Shown here one piece after another: positions 1 through 8,532 of a stretch of DNA of 64,000 nt. Location: positions 19,557 to 83,556 of the forward strand of contig JAQVCT010000014.1 of the NCBI GenBank assembly GCA_028689655.1. The letters run 5' to 3'. Source of the DNA: Lachnospiraceae bacterium. Lineage in GTDB: Bacteria; Bacillota; Clostridia; Lachnospirales; Lachnospiraceae. The first letter of the stretch is position 1. The number at the start of each line of letters is the position of its first letter. Both the position numbers and the translations under genes were made by a program. The notes beneath the pieces were generated by a model that was not told the origin of the DNA, did no database searches, and was given only the letters and a program-made list of their open reading frames with translations.

Positions 1-1
1 T

Positions 2-451
2 ATCGCTATTTCCCTTGGTATGGTAGGTGCATTATCCATCGTTCGATTTAGAACAGCAATCAAGGACCCACAGGATACGGTATATATTTTCTGGGCAATC
101 GTAGAGGGATTATGTGTAGGTGCACAGATTCATAAGCTGGCATTTATCTCTACCATATTCATTGCATTTATCCTCATCGCATTTAGCTTTTATACCAGGA
201 TGCAGAACAAATATCTCATCATCGTTCGTGGAGATGCAGAACTGACAGGGGATAAAGTGATGGAAATCCTGGAAGCAGACTTTAAACGTGTAAAGATCAG
301 AGCAGTGAATAATCGTGAAAATAGCTGCGAGATGACCTGCGAGGTGGCAAATACCGGGGAATTGAATCTGGACTTTGTGAAGAAGCTGAAAGATCTGGAC
401 CATGTGAAATCAGCCAACTGGCTGTTGGAATCCAGTGAATCCATCGGATAA
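2..451 (+). CDS. DUF4956 domain membrane protein, 3' part
   Basis: The reading frame is open from the first bases of the window and ends at a TAA at 449-451, so the N-terminus lies outside. The visible part begins with the motif SLGMVGALSIVRFRTAIKDP, which is typical of DUF4956 proteins, followed by a hydrophobic stretch (FISTIFIAFILIAFSFYT) and a soluble C-terminal domain of about 75 residues. In related Firmicutes this family often sits beside VTC-type polyphosphate polymerase and CotH genes; that context is outside the window and is only inferred. The biochemical function is not known. The gene converges on murG and shares a terminator with it. Confidence 0.8.
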   Translation: MAISLGMVGALSIVRFRTAIKDPQDTVYIFWAIVEGLCVGAQIHKLAFISTIFIAFILIAFSFYTRMQNKYLIIVRGDAELTGDKVMEILEADFKRVKIRAVNNRENSCEMTCEVANTGELNLDFVKKLKDLDHVKSANWLLESSESIG

Positions 452-554
452 TACACGGAGAGAGATGGAACTAAAGATACAGGCCTTTAATAGAAGCATA
501 TAAAAATAAAGTATATAAAAATAAAGAATAAAAAATATAGAAAATAGAAAATAA

Positions 555-600
555 AAAACTCCGGAAGTGTGCTCAAAAACACACTTCCGGAGTTTTCTAT
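555..600. terminator. Bidirectional rho-independent terminator
   Basis: A stem of about 17 bp (AAAACTCCGGAAGTGTG with its complement) has a short A-rich loop. It has T residues on one side and A residues on the other, so it can stop transcription from both strands. It lies between the convergent DUF4956 gene and murG. The murG stop codon at 597-599 touches its right edge. Confidence 0.9.
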
Positions 601-1673
601 TTTCCCGGGGTTCGAGTCACTTCCTCCAACAGATTGGTAATTGTCTGGATGGAGTTCAACTGATTGCTCCTTCCCATGTTCTCTATATAGGAATGTCTGC
701 AGCTGTATAGTTCCGTCACTTTATCTGCCAGGAGATTTTCCGTTAAAATCTCTTCCTCGATCACCATACTAAAGCCCTGGGATTCAAAAGATTTTGCATT
801 GAGAATCTGGTCACCGCGGCTGCTGCCGGCAGGAAGTGGGATCAGAAGATTTGGTTTCTTCAATGCCAGAAGTTCACAGATGGCATTGGCACCAGCCCTG
901 GAAATTACCACATCTGACATGGCGAAAGCATCCTTCATATCGTTTTTTAGAAATTCGAATTGTTTATATCCTTCGATCTGTTCCAGGGAAGGATCGATCT
1001 TGTCACGTCCACACAGATGTATCACCTGAAAATCCGGCAATAGCTTTGACAATGCCTGGCGTACCACTTTATTGACGGAAGCTGCACCAAGACTGCCACC
1101 CACCACCATGATAACGGGTTTATTGGCAGTAAATCCGCACATCTTTAAGCCTGCCAGACGATCACCCCGGGACAGTTCCTCCCGGATAGGAGAGCCGGTG
1201 AGCACTGCTTTGTCCCCAGGGAGATTAGCAAGGGTCTCAGGAAAGTTGCAGCAGATCTTGCGGGCAACGGGGATACAGATCTTATTGGCAAGGCCGGGCG
1301 TCATATCAGATTCATGGATGATGCAGGGAATCCCCAGACTTGCAGCAGCTCGTACCACAGGAACACTGACAAATCCTCCTTTGGAGAAGACTACATCCGG
1401 TACAATCTGTTTCAAGATCTTTCGAGCCTCTGAAAAACCCTTTAATACACGAAAAGGATCTGTGAAATTTTTCACATCAAAGTATCGACGAAATTTACCG
1501 GTGGAGATGCCATAATAAGGAATGTCGAAGTCTGCCATAAGACGTTTTTCCATTCCATCCATGGAGCCGATGTAATGGATATCATAATCTAATTCCTTTA
1601 ATTTGGGTAATAATGCCATATTCGGTGTGACATGTCCGGCGGTACCACCACCAGTGAGAACGATTCTTTTCAT
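597..1673 (-). CDS. murG: UDP-GlcNAc:lipid I N-acetylglucosaminyltransferase MurG
   Basis: This 358-residue GT28 glycosyltransferase adds GlcNAc to lipid I to give lipid II on the inner face of the membrane in peptidoglycan synthesis. The N-terminus carries the GGGTAGHVTPN glycine-rich motif at residues 8-18. Further MurG features are SKGGFVSVP near residue 97, the HESDMTPGLAN segment, VVGGSLGA near residue 190 and SRAGANAICELLALKKPNLLIPLP in the donor-binding domain. The length is normal for the family. A GGGAGG site lies 10 nt before the ATG, inside the 3' end of the TSCPD gene, so the two genes are probably co-transcribed. Here murG is separated from the classical division and cell-wall cluster. 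Confidence 0.96.
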   Translation of the reverse strand: MKRIVLTGGGTAGHVTPNMALLPKLKELDYDIHYIGSMDGMEKRLMADFDIPYYGISTGKFRRYFDVKNFTDPFRVLKGFSEARKILKQIVPDVVFSKGGFVSVPVVRAAASLGIPCIIHESDMTPGLANKICIPVARKICCNFPETLANLPGDKAVLTGSPIREELSRGDRLAGLKMCGFTANKPVIMVVGGSLGAASVNKVVRQALSKLLPDFQVIHLCGRDKIDPSLEQIEGYKQFEFLKNDMKDAFAMSDVVISRAGANAICELLALKKPNLLIPLPAGSSRGDQILNAKSFESQGFSMVIEEEILTENLLADKVTELYSCRHSYIENMGRSNQLNSIQTITNLLEEVTRTPGK

Positions 1674-1680
1674 AAGTCAA

Positions 1681-1959
1681 TTACCTCCCAGAATGGAAAC
1701 GGAAATTTGATTCATTATTATCGTGGATCATAGATTCAAGGGCGTGAGCCAATTGATCGGGGCAGGAAGTAGACTTAAAGCCACATTTAATGCCCTTTAG
1801 CTTTGAAATTGCTTCTTCCACAGGCATGCCTTCTACCAGACGGGAAATCCCCTGTAAATTTCCATTACATCCTCCTGTAAAACTGACAGATTTTATAATA
1901 TTATGATCTGTTTCTATATCGATGGAGCTGGAACAGACTCCTTTTGGTTGATATCTCAT
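1681..1959 (-). CDS. TSCPD domain protein (TIGR03905-like)
   Basis: A small protein of about 92 residues with the TSCPD signature: SFTGGCNGNLQGISRLVEGM, then KLKGIKCGFKSTSCPDQL. The cysteines CS, GGC, KCG and SCP suggest metal binding. Stand-alone TSCPD proteins resemble the C-terminal domain found in some ribonucleotide reductases, but their role is unknown. Two in-frame ATGs exist. The second (1959) is chosen because AAAGGAG lies 8 nt upstream, whereas the first (1965) is only 2 nt from that site. The stop codon lies 7 nt before the murG start, which indicates an operon with murG. Confidence 0.85.
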   Translation of the reverse strand: MRYQPKGVCSSSIDIETDHNIIKSVSFTGGCNGNLQGISRLVEGMPVEEAISKLKGIKCGFKSTSCPDQLAHALESMIHDNNESNFRFHSGR

Positions 1960-2132
1960 AATCATATCTCCTTTCTTTTAATAGTAAATTTTTTCAAAAA
2001 TTCCTATCGGCCAAAGTGTCTTCAACACCTTCTTGATGAAACATAGCGATTATAGCAGAATTATGGGAAATTTTCCACCCTATTGTGGTAATTTAAGGGG
2101 AAATATGTAGATGCATTCTGTGTTTGAACTGA

Positions 2133-2161
2133 TTGAGATGTAGCAATACTTAAATTATAAT
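2133..2161 (+). promoter_or_regulatory. Sigma-A type promoter for the membrane protein gene at 2255
   Basis: TTGAGA (2133-2138) and TATAAT (2156-2161) are separated by 17 bp, about 95 bp upstream of the GTG start at 2255. It is the only good promoter match in the gap 1960-2254. The rest of the gap holds the AAGGAG site of the TSCPD gene and a short fragment (about 2000-2035) that vaguely resembles the ends of the hairpin repeat described at 6496. Confidence 0.5.
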
Positions 2162-2254
2162 TGTGTATAGAAAGAATGTGTAAAAAGAATACAAAAATCA
2201 TATCAATAAAAAGAAATGTAGAGGTTATAAATCTACGGGGAAAGGAGTTCAAAA

Positions 2255-2890
2255 GTGTTTTTAGCAAGTATGAGTTTACTATTATTATTGGGCATCTTCA
2301 CACATATTATGATTGGTGTGTTATACCAAAAATTAATCAAAGAGACGGAAAAAATGCAGTTGAGCCATCATAAATACCTGGAGCAATGCAAGGTAAAATT
2401 TTCCAATTATTACAGAACGAATAACGGTACAGTCAATGTGCCGGTATTTGTAGATCGATATATGAGTGGCAGAGGTTCAAGAGGGTTTCCCATATCCATA
2501 TTAAGTCATCTGTCAGGACAGGCAGTACTTCTCACCATATTTCTGGGAGGTCTGGGTGCGTGCAGAGGCATCATAGAAGGGGCCAGTATCGGCGAGCTTC
2601 TTCCTTATTATATGATTAGCCTTCTGGGATTATATGTCTATTTTTCCATTACCACAGTGATAGATATTCCCAAGAGAGAATTTATCGTGAAGACAAATAT
2701 GGTGCAGTATCTGGAAAATGATATGATATGTGAGCTGAAAAATACTGATCTGAAGCAGGAAAGAGAGAAGGCGCGGGAAAAAGAATTACAGTTGGAACTC
2801 CATGAGAACCTGAATAAGACAAAGAAAGTTCTCTTTACAAAATCGGAGGAACAGGAACTGGAAGAGCTGTTAAAAGAATTTTTGGCTTGA
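2255..2890 (+). CDS. Uncharacterised membrane protein with C-terminal coiled coil
   Basis: I do not recognise a named family for this 211-residue protein. The start is GTG, with AAAGGAG seven bases upstream. It has an N-terminal membrane segment (residues 5-23), a polar stretch, and two membrane segments around residues 88-105 and 112-132. A highly charged helical tail follows (KQEREKAREKELQLELHENL), probably a coiled coil in the cytoplasm. The topology suggests a membrane anchor or scaffold. A strong terminator follows the gene and it has its own promoter, so it appears to be monocistronic. It lies just upstream of a GntR-ABC operon but is separated from it by the terminator. Confidence 0.7.
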   Translation: MFLASMSLLLLLGIFTHIMIGVLYQKLIKETEKMQLSHHKYLEQCKVKFSNYYRTNNGTVNVPVFVDRYMSGRGSRGFPISILSHLSGQAVLLTIFLGGLGACRGIIEGASIGELLPYYMISLLGLYVYFSITTVIDIPKREFIVKTNMVQYLENDMICELKNTDLKQEREKAREKELQLELHENLNKTKKVLFTKSEEQELEELLKEFLA

Positions 2891-2903
2891 CAGGATAATC
2901 AAT

Positions 2904-2956
2904 AAAGCGTATATTAAGTGTATTAGTTGAGTTAGTACACTTGGTATACGCTTTTT
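2904..2956 (+). terminator. Rho-independent terminator
   Basis: A long imperfect hairpin has outer arms AAAGCGTAT / ATACGCTTT and inner arms AAGTGTA / TACACTT, followed by TTTTT. It lies 14 bp after the stop codon of the membrane protein gene. Confidence 0.85.
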
Positions 2957-3032
2957 GTTTTGGAAATTTAAAAATGAAAAAGATTTCAGGAGATTCTAAG
3001 AAATAAGCAATAAGTTGAGAAGGAGGACGGAA

Positions 3033-3404
3033 ATGATACATATTGATTATCAGGATAAACGTCCCATCTACGAGCAGGTGGTGGAAAAGATACAGAATCT
3101 GATCGTTAAAGGAGTATTTGCAGAAGACATGAAACTGCCATCGGTGCGCAATCTTGCGGTGGAATTATCCATTAATCCCAACACGATTCAGCGGGCTTAT
3201 GGGGAATTGGAGAGCAATGGCTTCATCTATACGGTGAAGGGAAGAGGAAACTTTGTATCAGCGAGGGATAAGTACATGGATAATGAGAAAAAGATTGCAA
3301 TGGGACATGTGGAGAAAGCAGCAAAACAGGCGAAACAGTTAGGCATCAGTAAAACAGAATTAGAGACACTGATCGATATGACTTACGAGGAAGAAGGGGA
3401 ATAA
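3033..3404 (+). CDS. GntR family regulator, YtrA subfamily
   Basis: A short 123-residue GntR regulator with an N-terminal winged helix (IYEQVVEKIQNLIVKGVFAE, then LPSVRNLAVELSINPNTIQR) and only a small helical tail. It lacks the large effector domain of the FadR or HutC type, as expected for the YtrA subfamily. The ATG at 3033 is preceded by AGGAGG with a 6-nt spacer; an in-frame upstream TTG at 3015 lacks such a site. The gene stops 2 bp before the start of an ABC ATPase gene. In B. subtilis YtrA represses its own ABC transporter operon and responds to cell-wall antibiotics. A similar autoregulatory role is inferred here, but the inducer is unknown. Confidence 0.92.
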   Translation: MIHIDYQDKRPIYEQVVEKIQNLIVKGVFAEDMKLPSVRNLAVELSINPNTIQRAYGELESNGFIYTVKGRGNFVSARDKYMDNEKKIAMGHVEKAAKQAKQLGISKTELETLIDMTYEEEGE

Positions 3405-3406
3405 AA

Positions 3407-4309
3407 ATGATCGAAGTGAGAGGGATTACCAAAAATTATGAAGCAATCCCGGCATTGCAGGGGATTGATCTTACCATCCAGGACGGATGTGTATTCGGTC
3501 TGATCGGTACAAATGGTGCCGGAAAAAGCACATTTTTGAGGATTCTGGCAGGTATTTTGAGACAGGACAAAGGAGAAATGACCATCGACGGAGAAGAGGT
3601 CTATGAGAATGAAAAGATCAAAAAAGAGATTTTCTTTATTTCTGATGATCAGTATTTTCTGTCCAATGCCACACCTGGCGATATAATGAAGTTCTATCAT
3701 GGAATTTACCCTTTATTCGACCAGACGCGGTTCCAGAGTCTGATGCAGCAGTTCGAATTGGATACCAACAGAAAGTTGAATACTTTTTCAAAGGGCATGA
3801 AAAAACAGGTGTCAGTAATCCTGGGCATCTGTGCCAACACAAAATATATTCTGTGTGATGAGACCTTTGACGGGTTAGATCCGGTGATGCGTCAAGCGAT
3901 TAAAAGCCTCTTTATCAGCGAAATCGAGAATCGTAAGCTGACACCCATCATCGCATCTCATAATCTGAGGGAGCTAGAGGATATCTGCGATTATGTGGGC
4001 GTACTCCATAAGGGTGGTGTGTTATTGTCCAAGGATATCGATGATATGAAACTGAATCTACATAAAGTACAATGTGTATTTCAGTCTGATCTGTCCCGGG
4101 AAGAATTTATCAAAGAAGTGGAGATCGTGAAAACGGAGATGAGAGGAACTCTGTACACCTTCACCATTCGTGGAGACCGCACAGAGCTTGAAAATATACT
4201 GGCTACAAAAGATATGATTTTTTCGGAGATCCTGCCATTGTCCCTGGAGGAGATCTTCATCAGTGAGACGGAGGTAGTGGGCTATGACATTAAAAAACTT
4301 ATTTATTAA
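3407..4309 (+). CDS. ABC transporter ATP-binding protein
   Basis: This 300-residue ATPase has Walker A GTNGAGKST near residue 37, a Q-loop region (SDDQYFLSNATPGD), a signature-like segment LNTFSKGMKKQVSVILGI, Walker B YILCDETFDGLDP and the switch histidine in IIASHNLRELED. The signature is FSKGMKK rather than canonical LSGGQ, which is common in exporter-type ATPases of this subfamily. It is the middle gene of a gntR-ATPase-permease operon. The downstream permease start overlaps its last 26 nt, so translation is probably coupled. The substrate is unknown; by analogy with Ytr-type systems, defence against envelope-active compounds is plausible. Confidence 0.93.
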   Translation: MIEVRGITKNYEAIPALQGIDLTIQDGCVFGLIGTNGAGKSTFLRILAGILRQDKGEMTIDGEEVYENEKIKKEIFFISDDQYFLSNATPGDIMKFYHGIYPLFDQTRFQSLMQQFELDTNRKLNTFSKGMKKQVSVILGICANTKYILCDETFDGLDPVMRQAIKSLFISEIENRKLTPIIASHNLRELEDICDYVGVLHKGGVLLSKDIDDMKLNLHKVQCVFQSDLSREEFIKEVEIVKTEMRGTLYTFTIRGDRTELENILATKDMIFSEILPLSLEEIFISETEVVGYDIKKLIY

Positions 4310-6428
4310 TCTGCAAAAGGAAGATATGAAGAGGAGAATCTGGCTCATGGTACTGAGTCTCATAGGTTTCTTTCTCATGCGTCCCATCTACTTATTGATG
4401 TCCTTACAGAGTATAAGAAACTTTTCCTCCAATTATATCCAGGATGCCACGCTTCATGTGAAACATTTTTATACAGCAGTCAATGGTTCCTATTCGGTGG
4501 GAATTATCCTGTTAGCCGTCTTTTTGGGACTCAGCAGCTTCACTTATCTGTTCAGCAGGAAGAAAACGGATTTCTACCACAGCGTTCCCATAAAAAGAGA
4601 GAAAATGTTCCTGGCGTATTACCTGGATGGAATTTATATTTATCTGCTGGTGTACGTACTTATGCAGGCGCTCTCTCTCCTGATCACAGGAATGCAGGGA
4701 TTTCTCACACTGTCCGTCCTGGCAGAACTGCCACTGGCATTCTGTGTACATAGCGTGTATTTCCTGTTTACCTATCACACGGTGATACTGGCAGCGATGC
4801 TCACAGGAAATCTGGCTGTGGCTGTGGCGGGAAGCTATGTACTTCTATTCTATGCGCCGGTGGCTATCCAGACTTTTTATGCATATTTTCAGCAGTACAT
4901 GCAGACCTACTACTACTATACATACAGTCTTTTCCCATCCACCAGGCTGATGATCTTCTCCCCAGTCTCCGCATATTATCACTATATTGACATGGCAGGG
5001 GAAAATGCGAAGAATGCAGGAGCAGCCATGCCATTTTTACTGGCCAGTCTTGCCATGGCAGTGGTACTGCTGATCATCGCCGTATGGGTATACCGGAAAC
5101 GACCCTCCGAGGCGGCAGAAAGAGCAATGGCATATCGATCCACAGAGAGTGTCATTCGCATCCTATGTGTCATACCTATGGCTTTATTGGGGGCGGTTCT
5201 CTTTGATTCCATCGCCAACGGTGAAGGGAAAGGATGGTTCTGGTTCGGACTTCTCTTTACGGGTACGCTGATGCATGCCACCATGGAAGCCATCTATCGC
5301 TTTGATTTCAGGGCGGTGGTACAGCATAAATTGCAGTTGTCAGGTGCTCTTGTGACGGCAGTGATCATCGCCATCTGCTTTCAGCAGGATGTGTTCCGAT
5401 ACGATAGTTACCTTCCCGAAGGGGATAAAATAGAGAGTACAGGGGTATTTTTTTCCAATATAAATGGGGATCAGTATGATGGACAGTTGAAACTGGAAAA
5501 TGGAAAAGTGGTATATAGCCAGGATTCTGCTGAAAATAATGAGGCAAGGCAGATGAAGAATATGAAGCTTACAGATATTGATACCACCCTTGCTCTTGCA
5601 AAAGTGGGAATTGAGGAGGTAAGGACCAGGAAACTGCAGGAAGACAACGATTGGGCGGATAACAGTAGAATGATTTACATGATTCGTTATAACATGAAAA
5701 ATGGAAAGACGGAATATCGCCGCTATGTTGCAGATGTAAATGAGGTGCTGGATCTTGTGGAGCGCATTTACCGGAATCCGGAATATAAAGCCCATGCAGG
5801 GCTGTTTGCGGAAATCGTAAATACAGCGCCTGATCTTGTGAAGAAAATAACAATTTATGACACCACGGATACCAGGATATGCAGCATCACTAAGGAAGAT
5901 ATCCAGGAAATCCAAAAGACTTATATAGAAGAAATGACACAGATGTCAGTACATGATTTACAGACACAAATGCCTATCTTGCGCATCAAGCCGACGGTCT
6001 TGGCAGATGGAGGGTATGAGCAGCAGCTCTATGGCTACTATATCTACCCGTCCTTTAAAAAGACGTTGGCGCTTTTGGAAAATCACGGCATTGCAGAGGA
6101 AAATTTACTTGTGAAAGTGGACGCTGATAAGATCAGAAGTATTCAGGCAAGCGGCAGTCTTACAGAGGAACATGCAGGGAATTATCAGGGTGATTACAAG
6201 GAAATCAGCTATCAGGGGACGGAGGATGGAAAGAAGATTCAGGAACTGGCAGCAGTTCTGGTGCCAGGCACTTTCTCCTGGGGAAATTATGTACTGAATC
6301 CAATGGAACAGGGAATCACCTTTGAAGTGAGTTTCCAAAGGGAAAATGGGAGCGAAGGAACCATAAGTATGGTGGTGCCCAAGGGCAAATATCCAGACTT
6401 TATTTACCAGGATTTTAAAACAGAATAA
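4284..6428 (+). CDS. ABC-2 type permease with large extracytoplasmic domain
   Basis: A 714-residue membrane protein that overlaps the ATPase gene by 26 nt, with GGAGG 9 nt before its ATG. The first 375 residues contain about eight hydrophobic segments, including IWLMVLSLIGFFLMRPIYLL, VGIILLAVFLGLSSFTYLF and VTAVIIAICF. After the last segment comes a soluble domain of about 340 residues with no catalytic motif that I recognise; it is probably outside the cell. The motif FSRKKTDFYHSVPIKREKMF after the second segment is typical of the permeases paired with YtrA-like regulators (DUF6449-type in Firmicutes). It would form the transport channel with the adjacent ATPase. Substrate not determined. 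Confidence 0.85.
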   Translation: MTLKNLFINLQKEDMKRRIWLMVLSLIGFFLMRPIYLLMSLQSIRNFSSNYIQDATLHVKHFYTAVNGSYSVGIILLAVFLGLSSFTYLFSRKKTDFYHSVPIKREKMFLAYYLDGIYIYLLVYVLMQALSLLITGMQGFLTLSVLAELPLAFCVHSVYFLFTYHTVILAAMLTGNLAVAVAGSYVLLFYAPVAIQTFYAYFQQYMQTYYYYTYSLFPSTRLMIFSPVSAYYHYIDMAGENAKNAGAAMPFLLASLAMAVVLLIIAVWVYRKRPSEAAERAMAYRSTESVIRILCVIPMALLGAVLFDSIANGEGKGWFWFGLLFTGTLMHATMEAIYRFDFRAVVQHKLQLSGALVTAVIIAICFQQDVFRYDSYLPEGDKIESTGVFFSNINGDQYDGQLKLENGKVVYSQDSAENNEARQMKNMKLTDIDTTLALAKVGIEEVRTRKLQEDNDWADNSRMIYMIRYNMKNGKTEYRRYVADVNEVLDLVERIYRNPEYKAHAGLFAEIVNTAPDLVKKITIYDTTDTRICSITKEDIQEIQKTYIEEMTQMSVHDLQTQMPILRIKPTVLADGGYEQQLYGYYIYPSFKKTLALLENHGIAEENLLVKVDADKIRSIQASGSLTEEHAGNYQGDYKEISYQGTEDGKKIQELAAVLVPGTFSWGNYVLNPMEQGITFEVSFQRENGSEGTISMVVPKGKYPDFIYQDFKTE

Positions 6429-6442
6429 CATTCTTTTTCTAG

Positions 6443-6489
6443 ACTTCACATAGGTTAGATGATAAAATCACCTATGTGAAGTTTTTTTG
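6443..6489 (+). terminator. Rho-independent terminator
   Basis: A 13-bp perfect stem (ACTTCACATAGGT and its complement) is followed by a run of seven T residues. It ends the gntR-ABC-permease operon. Confidence 0.93.
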
Positions 6490-6495
6490 TTCTTT

Positions 6496-6672
6496 AATAG
6501 GAAATTTCGAAGAAATTTTCTATTGGCAGCATCATAAATGATACTGCTAAGCTTGTAATACTTCCAAAGGAAGTATTATCCCGGAGGGATTATGCATCTT
6601 ATAGATGCATAACATTGCCCAAAGTGTCATTAAAGTAGTGGTAACATAAGAGTGTAGAAGACACTTTGTTCT
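6496..6672 (+). repeat. Five-hairpin dispersed repeat, copy A (full length)
   Basis: A 177-bp element that recurs almost base for base at 11336-11512 and in part at 46086, 48061 and 55479. In order it contains hairpin 1 (AATAGGAAATTT / AAATTTTCTATT), hairpin 2 (GCAGCATCAT / ATGATACTGC), hairpin 3 (TAATACTTCC / GGAAGTATTA, 3-nt loop), hairpin 4 (TATGCATC / GATGCATA) and a long-range arm pair CAAAGTGTC / GACACTTTG that closes the 3' part. No open reading frame and no terminal inverted repeat pair is seen. It lies just upstream of a dehydrogenase gene whose ATG is at 6701. It may be a MITE-like element or a structured RNA. Confidence 0.85.
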
Positions 6673-6700
6673 GTCAGATTCAAGAATAGGAGGACATGAA

Positions 6701-7654
6701 ATGAAGGTTGTATTGCTGGAAAGAAACAGTCTTGGAACAGATATCGATGTAAGTTGTTTTGAAAAATTAGGTGAGTATACCCAGTATCCGGTCAGTCTGG
6801 CGGAGGATACGCCGGAAAAGATCAAGGATGCGGATATTATTATTGTGAATAAAGTCCCTATGAATGAAAGCACCTTGAAGGATGCAGAAAATGTAAAACT
6901 GATCTGTGTTACCGCCACCGGTGTGGATAACATTGATATGAATTATACAAAGAGTCGTGGAATCAAAGTGACAAATGTGGGAAATTATTCCACAGCGGCA
7001 GTGGCACAGCATACCATAACGCTGGCGCTGGCAGTGCTGGAAAATCTCAGTTTTTATGATGATTATGTGAAATCAGGCACCTACGGTTCCCAGCCCCGTT
7101 TCTCTAACTTTGATCTGCCTTTTTTTGAGCTGGATGGGAAGACCTGGGGCATCATCGGCATGGGAAATATCGGCAGAGCAGTTGCGAAGATCGCCACCGC
7201 TTTCGGATGTAAAGTGGTCTTCTTCTCAGCCTCCGGCAAGAATAACTCCTCGGAATATCAGCGGGTGGATTGGGATACTTTCCTGAAAGAATCCGACGTG
7301 ATCTCCATCCACTGTCCACTCACAGACAGGACCAGGGGAATCTTCGATCTGGAAGCGTTCTGTAAGATGAAGGACTCCGCTATATTGGTGAATGTGGCGC
7401 GTGGACCTGTTGTAGATGATAAGGATCTCTACACTGCTCTCACAGAGAATATGATCGGCGGCGCAGGACTGGATGTCATAGGGAAAGAGCCTATCCAACC
7501 GGAAAATCCACTGGGCAGAATCAAGGACAGCACGAAACTCATCATTACCCCCCATATGGCATGGGCAAGTACAGAAGCCAGAATGAGGCTGGTGGAGGAA
7601 GTGTGTAAAAATGCGGAAGCATTTCTTCGGGGAGAAAACCGCAACGTGCTGTAA
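6701..7654 (+). CDS. D-2-hydroxyacid dehydrogenase (NAD-dependent)
   Basis: A 317-residue protein of the D-isomer-specific 2-hydroxyacid dehydrogenase family, which interconverts 2-oxo acids and D-2-hydroxy acids with NAD(P)H. The Rossmann motif GMGNIG is at residues 153-158. The catalytic triad is Arg234 (NVARGP), Glu263 (GKEPIQ) and His285 (TPHMAWAS). The Ala-Trp pair after the histidine matches the glycerate/hydroxypyruvate-type subgroup, but substrate cannot be assigned from sequence. AGGAGG lies 7 nt before the ATG. It appears to be monocistronic: it is preceded by hairpin repeat copy A and followed by a GTTAC-type repeat. The promoter was not identified and may lie within the repeat. 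Confidence 0.9.
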   Translation: MKVVLLERNSLGTDIDVSCFEKLGEYTQYPVSLAEDTPEKIKDADIIIVNKVPMNESTLKDAENVKLICVTATGVDNIDMNYTKSRGIKVTNVGNYSTAAVAQHTITLALAVLENLSFYDDYVKSGTYGSQPRFSNFDLPFFELDGKTWGIIGMGNIGRAVAKIATAFGCKVVFFSASGKNNSSEYQRVDWDTFLKESDVISIHCPLTDRTRGIFDLEAFCKMKDSAILVNVARGPVVDDKDLYTALTENMIGGAGLDVIGKEPIQPENPLGRIKDSTKLIITPHMAWASTEARMRLVEEVCKNAEAFLRGENRNVL

Positions 7655-7679
7655 GGCCACAGCAGGATAGAAAATCCCG

Positions 7680-7745
7680 GTAAGCGCATAAGCAAAAGGA
7701 AAGCTTCGAAGAAGCGATTTTGCCCATGGGGTTCTGAATCGTTAC
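7680..7745 (+). repeat. GTAAC/GTTAC-bounded small repeat, copy 1
   Basis: A 66-bp element begins GTAAGCGCATAAGC and ends GGTTCTGAATCGTTAC, with an internal GCTTCGAAGAAGC hairpin. It corresponds to the right-hand part of the larger element at 34261-34413 and, reverse-complemented, to the repeats at 27157 and 38696. It lies 25 bp downstream of the dehydrogenase stop codon. Confidence 0.75.
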
Positions 7746-7865
7746 ATCAAATTATAATCATCAATTATTATAATAAGAAGAGTAAGACAGATAACTGAGG
7801 ATGACTGGGGATAGACGATTAAAATGGAAGATTAAAATAAAGGATTTACAGGAAAGGGAACCATC

Positions 7866-8465
7866 ATGATTAAAAATATTGTATTTGATGTGGGAGAAGT
7901 GCTCCTGGGTTATCGATGGAAAGAGATGCTTATGGAAGATCATGGACTTCCTGAGGAACGGGCAGAGAAAATAGGAAGAACCGTATTTTCTAATCAGCTC
8001 TGGGCAGACTTTGATATGGGAACGTTGAACATGTGTGATGTGATCCAGGGAATCGGGAAAGAGTTTCCTGAATATCAGGAGGATCTTACCTGGTTCATTG
8101 AACATGCGGATCTCATGCCGGTGAAGAGACCGGAAGTATGGAAATTTCTTCCAAAGCTCCGGGAAAAAGAATACAAGATCTATCTCCTGTCCAATTACTC
8201 CCAGGAGCTTTTTGAGATTCATACAAAAGGAGCGGATTTCCTGAATTATATCGATGGAAAAGTGGTGTCCTATGAAATAAAGATCGCAAAGCCTGATGAG
8301 AGAATCTATCGATGTCTGTTTGACAGATACGGATTGAGACCGGAGGAATGCATCTTTCTGGATGACCGGAAAGAAAACGTGGAAGCAGCAGAAAAGCTGG
8401 GTATGAAGAGCATCCAGATCATGTCTGAGGAACAGTTAATTGATATCCTGAAAACCTATGAATGA
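7866..8465 (+). CDS. HAD superfamily hydrolase (subfamily IA)
   Basis: A 199-residue HAD-type phosphatase. Motif I is degenerate: it reads FDVGEVLLGY, so the first Asp is present but the second Asp of DxD is replaced by Gly (DVGEV), a pattern seen in the YihX/epoxide hydrolase-like branch. Motif II is LLSNYS, motif III is the Lys of KIAKPDERIY, and motif IV is FLDDRKENVEAA. These are close to alpha-D-glucose-1-phosphate phosphatase YihX-type proteins. The true substrate is unknown. It lies directly upstream of a second HAD gene, with only 67 bp between them. Confidence 0.88.
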   Translation: MIKNIVFDVGEVLLGYRWKEMLMEDHGLPEERAEKIGRTVFSNQLWADFDMGTLNMCDVIQGIGKEFPEYQEDLTWFIEHADLMPVKRPEVWKFLPKLREKEYKIYLLSNYSQELFEIHTKGADFLNYIDGKVVSYEIKIAKPDERIYRCLFDRYGLRPEECIFLDDRKENVEAAEKLGMKSIQIMSEEQLIDILKTYE

Positions 8466-8532
8466 ATCGGACAATAATAAAAAGTAAAATTTCTGTGTGA
8501 GGTTTTTGCGTTTAAATGGAGGATATGGCGAT

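Noticed and set aside
500..556. A-rich near-repeats (also at 55370-55425, 58690-58745 and 63040-63130)
   Set aside because: Low-complexity AATAAGGAATAGAAA-like tracts without a defined unit or boundary.
1990..2050. Sixth copy of the five-hairpin repeat
   Set aside because: Only short fragments (ATTCCTATCGGC and CAAAGTGTC) match and the order is collapsed, so chance or an old deletion cannot be told apart.
5340..5915. 191-codon minus-strand open frame
   Set aside because: Antisense shadow of the permease ectodomain; no start signal and no protein-like features.
7866..7895. HAD protein 1 as a pseudoenzyme due to the missing second Asp of motif I
   Set aside because: The DxG variant occurs in known branches of the superfamily and the other motifs are intact, so inactivity is not shown.
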